DNA of 23,299 nucleotides, from assembly GCA_023411815.1 (NCBI GenBank), contig JAEYOJ010000067.1, positions 1 to 23,299 on the forward strand, given 5' to 3'. A program made the translations under genes and the position numbers. Under the pieces are notes generated by a model. It saw only the letters and a list, made by a program, of their open reading frames with translations. It was not told the origin of the DNA and searched no databases. Source of the DNA: Pseudomonadota bacterium (GTDB lineage: Bacteria; Desulfobacterota; Desulfovibrionia; Desulfovibrionales; Desulfovibrionaceae). The number at the start of each line of letters is the position of its first letter. Within the stretch, counting starts at the first letter, position 1. Of this stretch, positions 7,925 to 16,620 are shown piece after piece.

Positions 7925-8728
7925 TCAGGTCTGTTGAACACAAGCGCAAAATCCGGCGTGCACTTTACGTTCGAGGCTCATGACGAACTCCTCCACCAAT
8001 TCGCAGACTCGCGCGCGCGTCTCCCGGTGCGTTGTCAGCACATGGCGGCTGGTGATGCGCTCCCGAATGGGCAGAAGCTCCAGCCTGCGCCGTGGCGAGC
8101 CGACTCGGCGCACGATCTCCCAGGCATTGCCCACGGACACGATCCGGTCTCCGGGAGCATGCAGCGCGAGCAAAGGCGCGCGCACCGCCTCCAAATCACG
8201 ACGAATGTGCTTGAGTCCTTGGATGAGGCTATGCAACTGCTCCAAGCACATTACCTCGCCGATGCCCTGCCAAGGCGCGATGGCTCTGGCCTCTGGGCTG
8301 GGCGGCCGCGTCCTGACCCTGGGCAGGACATGGCGCAACGCTCCGACCAAGGGCAGACGCCAGTCGCCCACTTCCAGAGGAAACCAGCGGTAAATGTACA
8401 CGGGCGCCGCCATGGTCACGATGCCGGCGGGTTGATGGCGTTGCGCTATGCGCAAGGCCAGGCTCCCGCCCATGGAAAGGCCGATCACGGCAACCTTCGG
8501 GAAGCGTGCGCACAACTTCAAGTAGGCGCTTTCCGCGGCGTCGGCCCATTCAGGAAAGGAACTCACCGCAAACGCCGCCAATCCCTTCCCGTGGCCGGGC
8601 AACAGCGGCAATTCGGCATGAATGCCCCTGGCGAGCAGATGCTCCCGTAAAGGCTCCATTTCGAAAGGCTCGCCGGTGAACCCGTGCAGCAGAAGACAAG
8701 CGGTATCCTCCCGAATTTCAACGTCCAT
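7925..8728 (-). CDS. Alpha/beta hydrolase (carboxylesterase/lipase-like)
   Basis: Soluble serine hydrolase of 267 residues. The catalytic triad can be read: nucleophile S85 in GLSMG (83-87), D194 in GDRIVS and H229 in SRHVLTT; the oxyanion HGF motif is at 15-17. The pattern (short N-terminus, CLLLHGFTGEPFEM, cap helices at about 120-175) fits the Est30-type carboxylesterase / monoacylglycerol-lipase group; the substrate is unknown. The open frame runs far upstream of this start, but that stretch lies antisense to the deaminase gene. The ATG at 8728, preceded by AAGGAACCC, begins the family-like segment. It is the first gene of the ktrB-ktrA operon and diverges from mtaD; no functional link to potassium is evident. 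The last residues (FCACVQQT) extend beyond the fold. Confidence 0.82.
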   Translation of the reverse strand: MDVEIREDTACLLLHGFTGEPFEMEPLREHLLARGIHAELPLLPGHGKGLAAFAVSSFPEWADAAESAYLKLCARFPKVAVIGLSMGGSLALRIAQRHQPAGIVTMAAPVYIYRWFPLEVGDWRLPLVGALRHVLPRVRTRPPSPEARAIAPWQGIGEVMCLEQLHSLIQGLKHIRRDLEAVRAPLLALHAPGDRIVSVGNAWEIVRRVGSPRRRLELLPIRERITSRHVLTTHRETRARVCELVEEFVMSLERKVHAGFCACVQQT

Positions 8729-8836
8729 GAAGGGTTCCTTGCCCTGAATATGGGTTTCGTCTATTTCCCAGGTGGCAGCGAAGCCACGGCGGTTTCCTAC
8801 GACATTTCGCCGCAAAGACCAAGGATGGGGGGACCC

Positions 8837-10165
8837 ATGGGCATATCCCGTTGTGACCTGTTGCTCAGCGCGGACATTATAGTCACCCAAGACGCAAAAA
8901 GACGTGTTATCGAAAACGGAGCCGTGGCCATCGCCGGCGGCACGATCCGCGAGGTCGGCACCCAATCCGAGATGGACTCCCGCTGGCAAGCCGAGCGCAC
9001 GCTGGATCTGGACCGGAAGCTGGTCATGCCGGGACTCGTCAACGCCCACACGCACGCGAGCATGACCGTGTTCCGAGGCGTAGCCGACGACCTGCCGCTC
9101 ATGACCTGGCTCACGGAGAACATCTGGCCCGTGGAGAAGGCGCTCGGCAAGGAGATCATCCACTTCGGCGCTCTGCTGGCCTGCGCCGAGATGATCCGCA
9201 CCGGCACGACCTGCTTCTGCGACATGTACCTGATGGAGGGGGAGACCGCCCGAGCCGTGGACGAGTCCGGCATCCGGGCCGTGCTCGGGGAAGGCATCTT
9301 CGCCTTTCCCTCGCCCGCCTACGCCAAGACCGAGGACGCTTGGCCGATCATCGAGGACCTGCACGCCCGCTACAAGGGGCACGAGCGCATCCGCACGGCC
9401 ATCATGCCCCACGCCGTATACACCACCACGCCCGAGATCCTGAAGCAGAGCTGGGAGCTGGCCCAGGCCCACGGCTGCATCTGGAAGACGCACCTCTCGG
9501 AATCCGAAACCGAGACGAGGACATCCCTGGAGCAGTTCAGCCGCCGTCCGCTGGATTACCTGGAAAGCCTGGGCATATCCGGCTCCAGGTGCGTGTTCGC
9601 CCACTGCGTCGACCTCACGCCCGACGAGATGGCCCGCATGGCCGAAACCGGGGCGCACGTGGTGCACTGCCCGCAGAGCAACATGAAGCTCACAAGCGGC
9701 ATGGCCCGCATAGAGGATCTGCGCAAGGCAGGCGTCAACGTCTGCCTGGGCACCGACGGCGCGGCGAGCAACAACGACCTGAACATGTTCCAGGAGATGA
9801 ACAGCGCAGCCCTGCTGCAGAAGGTGCGCACCATGGATCCCACGGCCCTGAGCGCCCAGGCCGTGCTGGACATGGCCACGGTGAACGGAGCCAAGGCCCT
9901 GGCCTGGAACGAGCTGGGCAGCCTGGAGGCGGGCAAGGCCGCGGACCTGATCGCTCTGGACCTGCGCCAGCCCAACATGCTGCCCATGTACAATCCAGTT
10001 TCGCACCTGGCCTATGCCGCCAGCGGCATGGAGGTTTGCCTGAGCATGGTGGCCGGCAAGGTGCTCTACGAAAATGGCCGTTACGCGACCATGGATATGG
10101 ACGGACTGGCACGCGAGGCGACCGAGGTCGCCCGCTGGGTCAAGGCCCGGGCGCACAAGGCCTAG
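8837..10165 (+). CDS. mtaD: 5-methylthioadenosine/S-adenosylhomocysteine deaminase (amidohydrolase)
   Basis: Zinc-dependent amidohydrolase that deaminates MTA and/or SAH (and possibly related adenosines), part of recycling the by-products of SAM-dependent reactions. At 442 residues it has family length. Metal ligands: HTH (71-73), the His of WKTHLSE, the His of FAHCV and the Asp of LGTDGAASNN. The catalytic Glu of HLSESETE and the conserved SNMKLTSG motif fit the MtaD/TrzN-like subgroup. The chosen ATG begins MGISRCDLLLSADIIVTQD, matching the usual family N-terminus. ATG 8825, four codons upstream, is possible, and the run of G between the two is the only weak ribosome site. Earlier in-frame Met codons overlap the divergent hydrolase gene and are rejected. 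Standalone gene; exact substrate preference uncertain. Confidence 0.9.
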   Translation: MGISRCDLLLSADIIVTQDAKRRVIENGAVAIAGGTIREVGTQSEMDSRWQAERTLDLDRKLVMPGLVNAHTHASMTVFRGVADDLPLMTWLTENIWPVEKALGKEIIHFGALLACAEMIRTGTTCFCDMYLMEGETARAVDESGIRAVLGEGIFAFPSPAYAKTEDAWPIIEDLHARYKGHERIRTAIMPHAVYTTTPEILKQSWELAQAHGCIWKTHLSESETETRTSLEQFSRRPLDYLESLGISGSRCVFAHCVDLTPDEMARMAETGAHVVHCPQSNMKLTSGMARIEDLRKAGVNVCLGTDGAASNNDLNMFQEMNSAALLQKVRTMDPTALSAQAVLDMATVNGAKALAWNELGSLEAGKAADLIALDLRQPNMLPMYNPVSHLAYAASGMEVCLSMVAGKVLYENGRYATMDMDGLAREATEVARWVKARAHKA

Positions 10166-10261
10166 TAACGGGTCTGCTGGGAAGCGGAGGCTTCCCCGGC
10201 CATGGCGGAACAGGATGATATGGGAACCGATTTTTCATGGCCCAGACCATGCGCAACAGCC

Positions 10262-10292
10262 TTGACAAAGGCTCGGTTGTGGTCCATTTACT
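10262..10292 (+). promoter_or_regulatory. Candidate sigma-70 promoter for the PxxKW gene
   Basis: A perfect -35 TTGACA (10262-10267) is followed, after a long 19-base spacer, by TTTACT (10287-10292), 4 of 6 matches to the -10 consensus. The site lies 63 bases before the start codon, in the 189-base gap after mtaD. Confidence 0.4.
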
Positions 10293-10354
10293 CCTGTTTT
10301 CAAGCTTCAAAAGCCAATGCATACGCCGCCAAGGCGGTGAGGAAGGAGGATACG

Positions 10355-10645
10355 ATGGCCAAGGCGAAGAAGACTCAGGGCCGCATCGACGGCGCCGTGA
10401 TGACCGACGAAGGCCTCAGCTACAAGGGCTTCATCATGGATCCCATTGTGGAGAAGTGCGAGGGCTGTGAGCGCGCCGTCGCTCACGAGGACAAGAAGTA
10501 CTGCCCGACCTACGCCAAGCCGGCCCAGAAGTGGAACCAAGGCGTATGCAATTTCGCCACCCACGTCCGTGCCGAGGTGACCAAGGAAGGCAAGGTCAAG
10601 GTCAACCCCCTCAAGGCCTCCAAGCGCGCGGCCCGCGGTCGGTAG
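10355..10645 (+). CDS. PxxKW family cysteine-rich small protein
   Basis: A 96-residue basic protein of unknown function, of the family named for its P-x-x-K-W motif (here PAQKW) and known mainly from sulfate-reducing deltaproteobacteria. Four cysteines lie in the central part: CEGC, then KKYCPTY, then GVCNF, a spacing that could bind zinc or an iron-sulfur cluster. The C-terminus is rich in Lys/Arg (SKRAARGR), as in small nucleic-acid-binding proteins. The start is chosen because an ideal GGAAGGAGGA sits 4 bases before ATG 10355; upstream in-frame codons lack a family-like sequence. With its own promoter and a strong terminator it looks like a well-expressed single-gene unit. Its role is not known. 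Confidence 0.88.
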   Translation: MAKAKKTQGRIDGAVMTDEGLSYKGFIMDPIVEKCEGCERAVAHEDKKYCPTYAKPAQKWNQGVCNFATHVRAEVTKEGKVKVNPLKASKRAARGR

Positions 10646-10660
10646 ACAGCCAGTCTTTCA

Positions 10661-10694
10661 AGGCGGGCCCCGCCGGGCCCGCCTTTTTTATTTT
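10661..10694 (+). terminator. Strong intrinsic terminator
   Basis: AGGCGGGCCC (10661-10670) and GGGCCCGCCT (10675-10684) form a perfect 10-bp stem with a CGCC loop, followed by a T-rich tail (TTTTTATTTT). It ends the PxxKW transcript 15 bases after the stop. Confidence 0.93.
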
Positions 10695-10779
10695 GTCCTC
10701 GGGGATACCTCCCCCCTATCATATGGCTTGTTTTTTCCTTATCCATTGCCCATGAACTTATCCCGCAACGGAGAAACGC

Positions 10780-12009
10780 ATGCTCGATTCACTCCTTCGC
10801 AGGCTTGAGGGCAAACGCCAGACGGTAATCGACCTGCAGCGCCGCCTGGTGGCCGTGCCCGCTCTTGGCCCGGACAATGAGGGCCAGGGAGAATGGGCCA
10901 AGGCTCAACTGGCCAAGGCCATGCTCGCGGAAATGGGTTTGGGTGTGGACAAGGACATGCATGCGCCCGACTCGCGGGTGCCGGACGGCCTGCGTCCGAA
11001 CTTCACCAGCGTCATTCCCGGCAAGGATACGAGCAAGACCCTGTGGGTCATCTCGCATCTGGATATCGTGCCGCCGGGCGACCTCTCCCTATGGGAAAGC
11101 GATCCCTACGTTCTGCGCGTGGAAGGCGATCAGCTCTACGGACGCGGCACCGAGGACAACAACCAGGCTGCGGTGTCCTCGCTCATTCTGGCCCATAGCA
11201 TCCTGGAGGAAGGCGTCACGCCGCCCATCAACTTCGGCATGCTCTTCGTGGCCGACGAAGAGACGGCCAGCAAGTTCGGCCTTGAATATGTCATCAAACA
11301 GCATGCTGACTATTTCCGTCCCGGCGACTTGTTCCTTGTGCCCGACTTCGGCGGCCCGGATTCGAGCAAGATGGAAGTGGCCGAAAAGAGCATCTTCTGG
11401 CTCAAAATCACGGTATTCGGCAAGCAGTGCCATGCCTCCACTCCCGAGCAGGGCAACAACACGCTGGTAGCCGCGTCCGACCTCGTGCTGCGCATTCGCG
11501 AGCTGTACGACATCTTCGACGCACGCGACGAGATGTTCAATCCGCCCATCTCCACCTTCGAGCCCACCAAGAAGGAGGCCAACGTGGAGAACGTGAACAC
11601 CGTTCCCGGCAAGGACGTCTTCTACGTGGATTGCCGCGTGCTGCCCTGCTACCCCCTGGCGCAGGTCATGGACAAGATACGTGAAATGGGCCGACAGGTG
11701 GAGGCCAAGTACGGCGTGCGCATCGAGTACCAGGATGTGCAGCGCGAAGACGCAGCGCCGCCCACCTCACCCAGCAGCGAAGTGGTCATGCGCCTGGGCG
11801 CGGCCATCCGCAGGATATACGGCGCGGAGCCCAAGCCGACGGGAATCGGAGGCGGCACCGTTGCCGCCGTGCTGCGCCGCGCCGGCCATCCGGCCGTGGT
11901 CTGGTCCACCCTGAACCACAACGCCCATCAACCCAACGAGCACAGCTCCATCACCTTCACCATCGGTGACGCCAAGGTCATGGCCGCCATGCTCTGGCCC
12001 GAGGGCTAG
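10780..12009 (+). CDS. M20 family metallohydrolase (ArgE/DapE-like)
   Basis: Di-zinc amidohydrolase/peptidase of 409 residues. The ligand set is visible: H93 and D95 (SHLDIVPPGD), D126 (GRGTEDNN), the catalytic D159-E160-E161 (ADEET) and a C-terminal H388 (NEHSSI). The lid domain (about 205-320) contains the conserved H of KQCHASTPEQG. M20 enzymes include acetylornithine deacetylase, succinyl-diaminopimelate desuccinylase and carboxypeptidases. This sequence (WESDPYVLRVEGDQLYGRG) resembles a diaminopimelate/peptidase-like subgroup, and the substrate cannot be fixed. ATG 10780 has a GGAGA ribosome site 6 bases upstream. The gene follows a terminator, so it starts a new transcript, and lies 13 bases before mnmG. 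Confidence 0.87.
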   Translation: MLDSLLRRLEGKRQTVIDLQRRLVAVPALGPDNEGQGEWAKAQLAKAMLAEMGLGVDKDMHAPDSRVPDGLRPNFTSVIPGKDTSKTLWVISHLDIVPPGDLSLWESDPYVLRVEGDQLYGRGTEDNNQAAVSSLILAHSILEEGVTPPINFGMLFVADEETASKFGLEYVIKQHADYFRPGDLFLVPDFGGPDSSKMEVAEKSIFWLKITVFGKQCHASTPEQGNNTLVAASDLVLRIRELYDIFDARDEMFNPPISTFEPTKKEANVENVNTVPGKDVFYVDCRVLPCYPLAQVMDKIREMGRQVEAKYGVRIEYQDVQREDAAPPTSPSSEVVMRLGAAIRRIYGAEPKPTGIGGGTVAAVLRRAGHPAVVWSTLNHNAHQPNEHSSITFTIGDAKVMAAMLWPEG

Positions 12010-12022
12010 CCGCACACACGAT

Positions 12023-13915
12023 ATGTCCGTACACTCCAGAAAGCCCCCCCTTCCCGATAGCTTCGCGCTCATCGTGGTCGGGGCGGGCCACGCAGGATGC
12101 GAAGCGGCCATGGCCTCCGCCAGGCTCGGGCTTCCCACCCTGCTCCTGACCATCAATATCGACCGCATCGGCCACCTGTCCTGCAATCCGGCCATCGGCG
12201 GGCTGGCCAAGGGCCATATCGTCAAGGAAATTGACGCCCTGGGCGGTCAGATGGGTTTGTGGGCCGATCAGGCCGGGATCCAGTTCCGCATCCTGAACAC
12301 GCGCAAAGGGCCGGCCGTTCGCTCCACGCGGGCCCAGATCGACCGGCGCGAGTACATGCGCGTGGTGCAGCGCGACCTCTTCGCCCAGGACAATCTGTGG
12401 ATCGTGCAGGACATGGCCGAGGCTGTGCTCGCGGAAAACGGCCGCGCCGCCGGCGTGGTCACGTCCCTGGGGCAGCGTTTCTCCTCACGCGCCGTGCTGC
12501 TGACCACGGGCACCTTTCTGCAGGGGCTCATCCATGTCGGCCTGACGAACTACTCCGGCGGCCGCATGGGCGATCCTGCCTCCGTGGGCTTGTCCAAGAA
12601 CTTGGCCGATCTGGGCCTGGAACTCGGCCGACTCAAGACCGGCACGACTCCCCGCCTGCTCAAGGACAGTATCGATTTCTCCTTGCTGGAGCCCCAGCCG
12701 GGCGACAACCCGCCCCAGCCCTTCAGCTTCCGTTCGCCAGGCGTGGCCCTGCCGCAGGTTGAATGCCACATCACCTACACTAACGAAAGCACCCACGCCG
12801 CCATCCGCGAAGGCTTCGAGCGCTCGCCTATGTTCACAGGCGTCATCAAGGGCACGGGCGCGCGCTACTGCCCGTCCATCGAGGACAAGGTCGCCCGCTT
12901 CCCGGACAAGGAACGCCACCAGATCTTCATCGAGCCCGAAGGGCTGGACAGCCCCGAGGTCTATCCGAGCGGAATTCCCACGAGCCTGCCCCTGGACATC
13001 CAGAAGCGCATGATCGCCTCCATCGTGGGACTGGAGCAGGCCCAGATAGTGCGGCCCGGCTACGCCATCGAGTATGATTTCGTGCCGCCCGTGCAATTGC
13101 TGCCGACCCTGGAGTCCAAGGCGCTGCCGGGGTTGTACCTTGCCGGTCAGATCAACGGCACCTCAGGCTACGAGGAGGCCGCTGGACAAGGCTTGTGGGC
13201 AGCGCTCAACGCATGCTGCGCCCTGCGCGGACGTGAGCCGTTTCTGCCCGGTCGCGACCAGGCCTATCTTGCGGTCATGGTCGATGACCTTGTCACCAAG
13301 GGAACGCAGGAACCCTACCGCATGTTCACTTCGCGTGCCGAGCACAGGCTGCTGCTGCGCGAGGGCAATGCCGACGCCCGCCTGACGCAGGCGGGCCGCG
13401 AGCTTGGCCTTGTGGGCGACGCGCAATGGGCGGCTTTCCAGGCCAAGCAGGCCAAGGTATCTGAACTCATCCGCATCCTGGAGTCGCGCATCATCCGACC
13501 TGACGCCTCCACCCGCGAGTTGTTGGCCGCCATTGCCGTTGCCGCTCCGGGCAAGGCCGTGCCTCTGACGGCCATTTTGCGCCAACCCGAAGTGAGCATC
13601 GAGGTTCTGTCGCCGTTCTGCCCGGAGTTGCAGGCCATGGCTGAAGACGTGCTGCGCGAGGCGGAAACCAGGATCAAATACGAGGGATACCTCAAGCGCC
13701 AGAAGGAGCTTGTGCTCCGCTCGCGGCGCCAGGAAAAAACCAATCTGCCCTATGAGACCGATTATGCCGCGATTCCTGGGCTTTCCCGGGAAGCTGTTGA
13801 GAAACTCAGCCGTGTCAGGCCATTGACACTGGGGCAGGCCAGTCGTATTTCAGGCATCACACCTGCAGCCATCTCCTGCCTTGAAATCCATCTCAAAAAG
13901 CAACAACTCCTGTAA
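12023..13915 (+). CDS. mnmG: tRNA uridine-5-carboxymethylaminomethyl modification enzyme MnmG (GidA)
   Basis: FAD-dependent enzyme that, with MnmE, installs (carboxymethyl)aminomethyl groups on U34 of tRNAs reading NNA/NNG codons. 630 residues, the family length. An N-terminal FAD-binding VVGAGHAGCEAA motif is followed by the signature CNPAIGGLAKGHIVKEIDALGG, QINGTSGYEEAAGQG in the second signature and a C-terminal helical domain ending LEIHLKKQQLL. The start at ATG 12023 gives the standard short leader before the Rossmann motif; the frame extends upstream only through the M20 gene. No strong ribosome site is seen, consistent with coupling to the M20 gene 13 bases upstream. mnmE is not in the window. 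Confidence 0.97.
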   Translation: MSVHSRKPPLPDSFALIVVGAGHAGCEAAMASARLGLPTLLLTINIDRIGHLSCNPAIGGLAKGHIVKEIDALGGQMGLWADQAGIQFRILNTRKGPAVRSTRAQIDRREYMRVVQRDLFAQDNLWIVQDMAEAVLAENGRAAGVVTSLGQRFSSRAVLLTTGTFLQGLIHVGLTNYSGGRMGDPASVGLSKNLADLGLELGRLKTGTTPRLLKDSIDFSLLEPQPGDNPPQPFSFRSPGVALPQVECHITYTNESTHAAIREGFERSPMFTGVIKGTGARYCPSIEDKVARFPDKERHQIFIEPEGLDSPEVYPSGIPTSLPLDIQKRMIASIVGLEQAQIVRPGYAIEYDFVPPVQLLPTLESKALPGLYLAGQINGTSGYEEAAGQGLWAALNACCALRGREPFLPGRDQAYLAVMVDDLVTKGTQEPYRMFTSRAEHRLLLREGNADARLTQAGRELGLVGDAQWAAFQAKQAKVSELIRILESRIIRPDASTRELLAAIAVAAPGKAVPLTAILRQPEVSIEVLSPFCPELQAMAEDVLREAETRIKYEGYLKRQKELVLRSRRQEKTNLPYETDYAAIPGLSREAVEKLSRVRPLTLGQASRISGITPAAISCLEIHLKKQQLL

Positions 13916-14229
13916 TCGGACGGCGTGATATGGCCCCAGCGAGGCGAACCGCAGCCCGCCACCCATGATCAGGCTGGAACTGCGCAGGAACAGGCGATGA
14001 TGGCCCAGACAAGCTTGATCTTATCTGCCTTACGACTATATTGCCGGAAAATATGATCAGTTGGAATAAGCTCATAGAGGACTGCGGAACAGGACCGACA
14101 CGGTCAGGCGGCGGATACAGCCTACCCACAGCCCCTTCTCAACGGGCAGCTTCGAGCATCCGTCACCCGAAGGCCATGCACCCACGATTGCATGGTTCTG
14201 CCCGGCCACCCTCAGCAAGGAGTACAGGG
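13916..14229 (+). other. Intergenic leader between mnmG and corC
   Basis: A 314-base gap. It holds one good promoter candidate (14015-14042) and then about 180 bases of apparently untranslated leader ending in AAGGAG before a TTG start. The corC frame stays open through part of this stretch (from 14041), but the encoded residues are low-complexity (serine, proline, arginine) and unlike CorC. I see no riboswitch or terminator that I can name. Confidence 0.45.
14015..14042 (+). promoter_or_regulatory. Candidate sigma-70 promoter of the corC-lnt-prfB run
   Basis: -35 TTGATC (14015-14020), 16-base spacer, -10 TATATT (14037-14042; 5 of 6 matches). It is the best promoter-like site before corC and could drive the long downstream gene series. 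Confidence 0.5.
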
Positions 14230-15081
14230 TTGGACGACAACCAATCAGACAGTATCTGGGTGCACATCAAGAATCTCTTTCGCGGCAAGGATGACGAAAT
14301 GCCGCTGGAAAAGGCCATCCTCGAAGCCAAGGAGGAAGGCGATCTGGCGGCCGAGGACACGACCATGCTGCTCAACGTGTTACGTTTGAGCCGCCTGTCC
14401 GTGCACGAAATCATGATTCCCCGCACGGACATGATCTGCGCCGAAGTGTCCGATTCCATCCAGCAGTTGGGCCAGCTTATTATCGAGCACGGCCACTCCC
14501 GCATCCCCATTTATGAGGACGACAAGGACAACATTGTCGGCCTGATCTACACCAAGGACCTCCTGCCGGCCATGTTGGGCAGCGACAGTGCCGATCTGAC
14601 CATCCGCGACATCATGCGGCCAGCCATGTTCGTTCCCGAGAACAAGAACGCGCGCGACATGCTGCGCGAGTTCCTGGCCCGACGCATGCATATGGCCATT
14701 GCCCTGGATGAATACGGAGGAACCTCCGGTCTGGTGACCCTCGAGGACGTTATCGAGCAGATCGTGGGCGACATCGAGGACGAGCACGATATCCAGGAAC
14801 CGGAAGAGATCCTGTTTCTGGACAACGGCCAGTTGCGCGTGTCCGGGCGCATGGCTCTCGAGGATCTCAACGAGGAAAGCGGCATGCGCCTTATCTCGGA
14901 CCAGGTAGAAACCATCGGCGGATACCTGTGTGAACTCACTGGCCGCGTGCCACGAAGCGGAGAGTCCTTCGCCGTGCAAGGAAGGAAGATCACTGTAACG
15001 GAAGCGGACAAGAAGCAGGTCAAATGGATCACCATCTCCGCTCCAGAAGCCCTGCCCACGGAAGGAAGCGACTCCAGATGA
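14230..15081 (+). CDS. corC: HlyC/CorC family CBS-domain protein
   Basis: Soluble 283-residue protein of the YbeX/CorC type: a CBS pair (about 60-180, with EIMIPRTDM and the nucleotide-site-like GLIYTKDLL and GLVTLEDVIEQIVGDI) followed by the CorC/HlyC C-terminal domain (about 190-275, GETIGGYL-like QVETIGGYLCELTG). There is no membrane DUF21 domain. The start is a TTG at 14230, chosen because AAGGAG lies 7 bases upstream and the N-terminus then reads MDDNQSDSIWVHIKNLF, as in relatives; ATG 14299 would lose conserved helix residues. The stop overlaps the lnt start (ATGA). The corC-lnt pair is conserved in many proteobacteria (ybeX-lnt). Proposed roles are Mg2+/Co2+ homeostasis or ribosome-linked stress functions; unsettled. 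Confidence 0.9.
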   Translation: MDDNQSDSIWVHIKNLFRGKDDEMPLEKAILEAKEEGDLAAEDTTMLLNVLRLSRLSVHEIMIPRTDMICAEVSDSIQQLGQLIIEHGHSRIPIYEDDKDNIVGLIYTKDLLPAMLGSDSADLTIRDIMRPAMFVPENKNARDMLREFLARRMHMAIALDEYGGTSGLVTLEDVIEQIVGDIEDEHDIQEPEEILFLDNGQLRVSGRMALEDLNEESGMRLISDQVETIGGYLCELTGRVPRSGESFAVQGRKITVTEADKKQVKWITISAPEALPTEGSDSR

Positions 15082-16619
15082 CAAACTGGGCAGTGGCCAT
15101 TATAGCGGCTTTAGGCGCCTGGGCGGGCTGGGCCAACCCCATTCACCAGGAGCCTCTTCTCGTCCTGCTCTTCCCGGCCGGCTTGGCTTGGCTGGCCATC
15201 ACGGCCGCAAGCCCCCGTCAGGCCCTCAAGCGAGGTTTCCTGACGGCGCTTCTGGCTTACATCGGATGCCTGTACTGGGTGTACTTTCCAGTGCATCATT
15301 ACGGCAACATCCCGCTTGTATTGGCCTTGCCTTGCCCGGTGCTCCTGGCCATGTATCTGGCAGTCTATCAGGCCGTCTTCTGCGGCATGCTGTACTGGGC
15401 AAAGCCCAAGCTGCCCCCTCTGGCCCTGGGGCTTTTCGCTGGCCTGCTCTGGGCGAGCCTGGAATTGGCCGTGGGCGTCGTCTTCACCGGATTCCCCTGG
15501 CTGCCGCTTGCCTCGGCCATGGCCGCTCGCCCCTTGGCAATCCAGGCCGCGGCCTTCTTCGGCGGCACCGGCTTGGCCGCGCTTCTGGTCACGGCAACGA
15601 CGTGGTTCGTGCTGCCCGGTCGGCGCTTGCCTGTCACCTTGCCGCGAATCCTGGCCATTATGCTCTTCGCGGGATGGATGGCCATGGGCATGACCAAGCT
15701 CGAAAAGCCCTTGCCCCAGGGCCGTTGGGCAAATGTCGGTATTGTCCAGGGCAACATCGACCAATCCCTGAAATGGGATCCGGGCTATCAGACTGATACG
15801 GTCAGCCGGTATATCGACTTGAGCGAAAGACTGCTCAAGCAAGCCCCCGTCGACTTGTTGGTATGGCCCGAAACGGCCTTGCCGTTCTTCCTTCAGGAGC
15901 TGACCCACGAGGGCGCGCGGGTGCGCAATCTGGCGCGGACCAAAGAAACTTTTCTGTTGACCGGATCGCCGGCCTACGAATTCGACGTGGCGCACAATCG
16001 GTACATCATGTACAATCGTGCGTTCCTGCTCGGCCCCGAGGGCGGCACCAAGGGCCAGTATGACAAGATGCACCTGGTGCCGTTTGGCGAATACATACCC
16101 TTGGGAGAAATCCTGCCGCTGACCAAACTCGTGCAGGCCATCGGCGACTTCCGTGAGGGCGTGGACGGCCAGCCGCTCGTGGGAGGCAATCTTGCCTTGG
16201 GTGTACTCATTTGTTACGAAACGATTTTTCCGATCCTGGCACAGGAGCGGGTGGCCAACGGCGCCAACGTGCTGGTGAACATGAGCAATGACGCTTGGTT
16301 CGGTCATACATCGGCACCTCGCCAGCACCTGCAGCTGGCCACCCTGCGGGCGGTGGAGCAAGGCCGCTACATGATCCGCTCGACGAACACAGGCATTTCC
16401 GCCATCATCGATCCGCGCGGCCGCATTGTGCAGGAAACTGAGTTGTTCAAGACCGCCAGCGTGTCCGGAAGCATCCGGGCCATATATGAAACCACAGTGT
16501 ATCACGATATGGCGCAAATCCTCCAGAGCGCCATTATCGGCTTCACGCTGCTTCTGGCCGCGTGGGGCATGTTGGGCTCCAGGCGGAAGCAGACGCCCAA
16601 CGTGAAGAGAAATACCTAG
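15078..16619 (+). CDS. lnt: Apolipoprotein N-acyltransferase
   Basis: Inner-membrane enzyme that N-acylates the lipid-modified cysteine of lipoproteins, the last maturation step. 513 residues: several N-terminal transmembrane helices (about 1-215), then a periplasmic nitrilase-type domain with the catalytic triad E265 (WPET), K330 (YDKMHLVPFGEY) and C379 (LICYE), and a final transmembrane helix (about 480-500). The spacing of the triad is close to that of the E. coli enzyme. The ATG overlaps the corC stop by 4 bases and has GGAAGG upstream. The gene stops one base before prfB begins, so the three are almost certainly co-transcribed. Confidence 0.96.
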   Translation: MTNWAVAIIAALGAWAGWANPIHQEPLLVLLFPAGLAWLAITAASPRQALKRGFLTALLAYIGCLYWVYFPVHHYGNIPLVLALPCPVLLAMYLAVYQAVFCGMLYWAKPKLPPLALGLFAGLLWASLELAVGVVFTGFPWLPLASAMAARPLAIQAAAFFGGTGLAALLVTATTWFVLPGRRLPVTLPRILAIMLFAGWMAMGMTKLEKPLPQGRWANVGIVQGNIDQSLKWDPGYQTDTVSRYIDLSERLLKQAPVDLLVWPETALPFFLQELTHEGARVRNLARTKETFLLTGSPAYEFDVAHNRYIMYNRAFLLGPEGGTKGQYDKMHLVPFGEYIPLGEILPLTKLVQAIGDFREGVDGQPLVGGNLALGVLICYETIFPILAQERVANGANVLVNMSNDAWFGHTSAPRQHLQLATLRAVEQGRYMIRSTNTGISAIIDPRGRIVQETELFKTASVSGSIRAIYETTVYHDMAQILQSAIIGFTLLLAAWGMLGSRRKQTPNVKRNT

Positions 16620-16620
16620 C

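Noticed and set aside
7925..10156. 743-residue minus-strand frame including the hydrolase
   Set aside because: The first 475 or so residues are antisense to mtaD and have a shadow-like composition; the real hydrolase starts at 8728.
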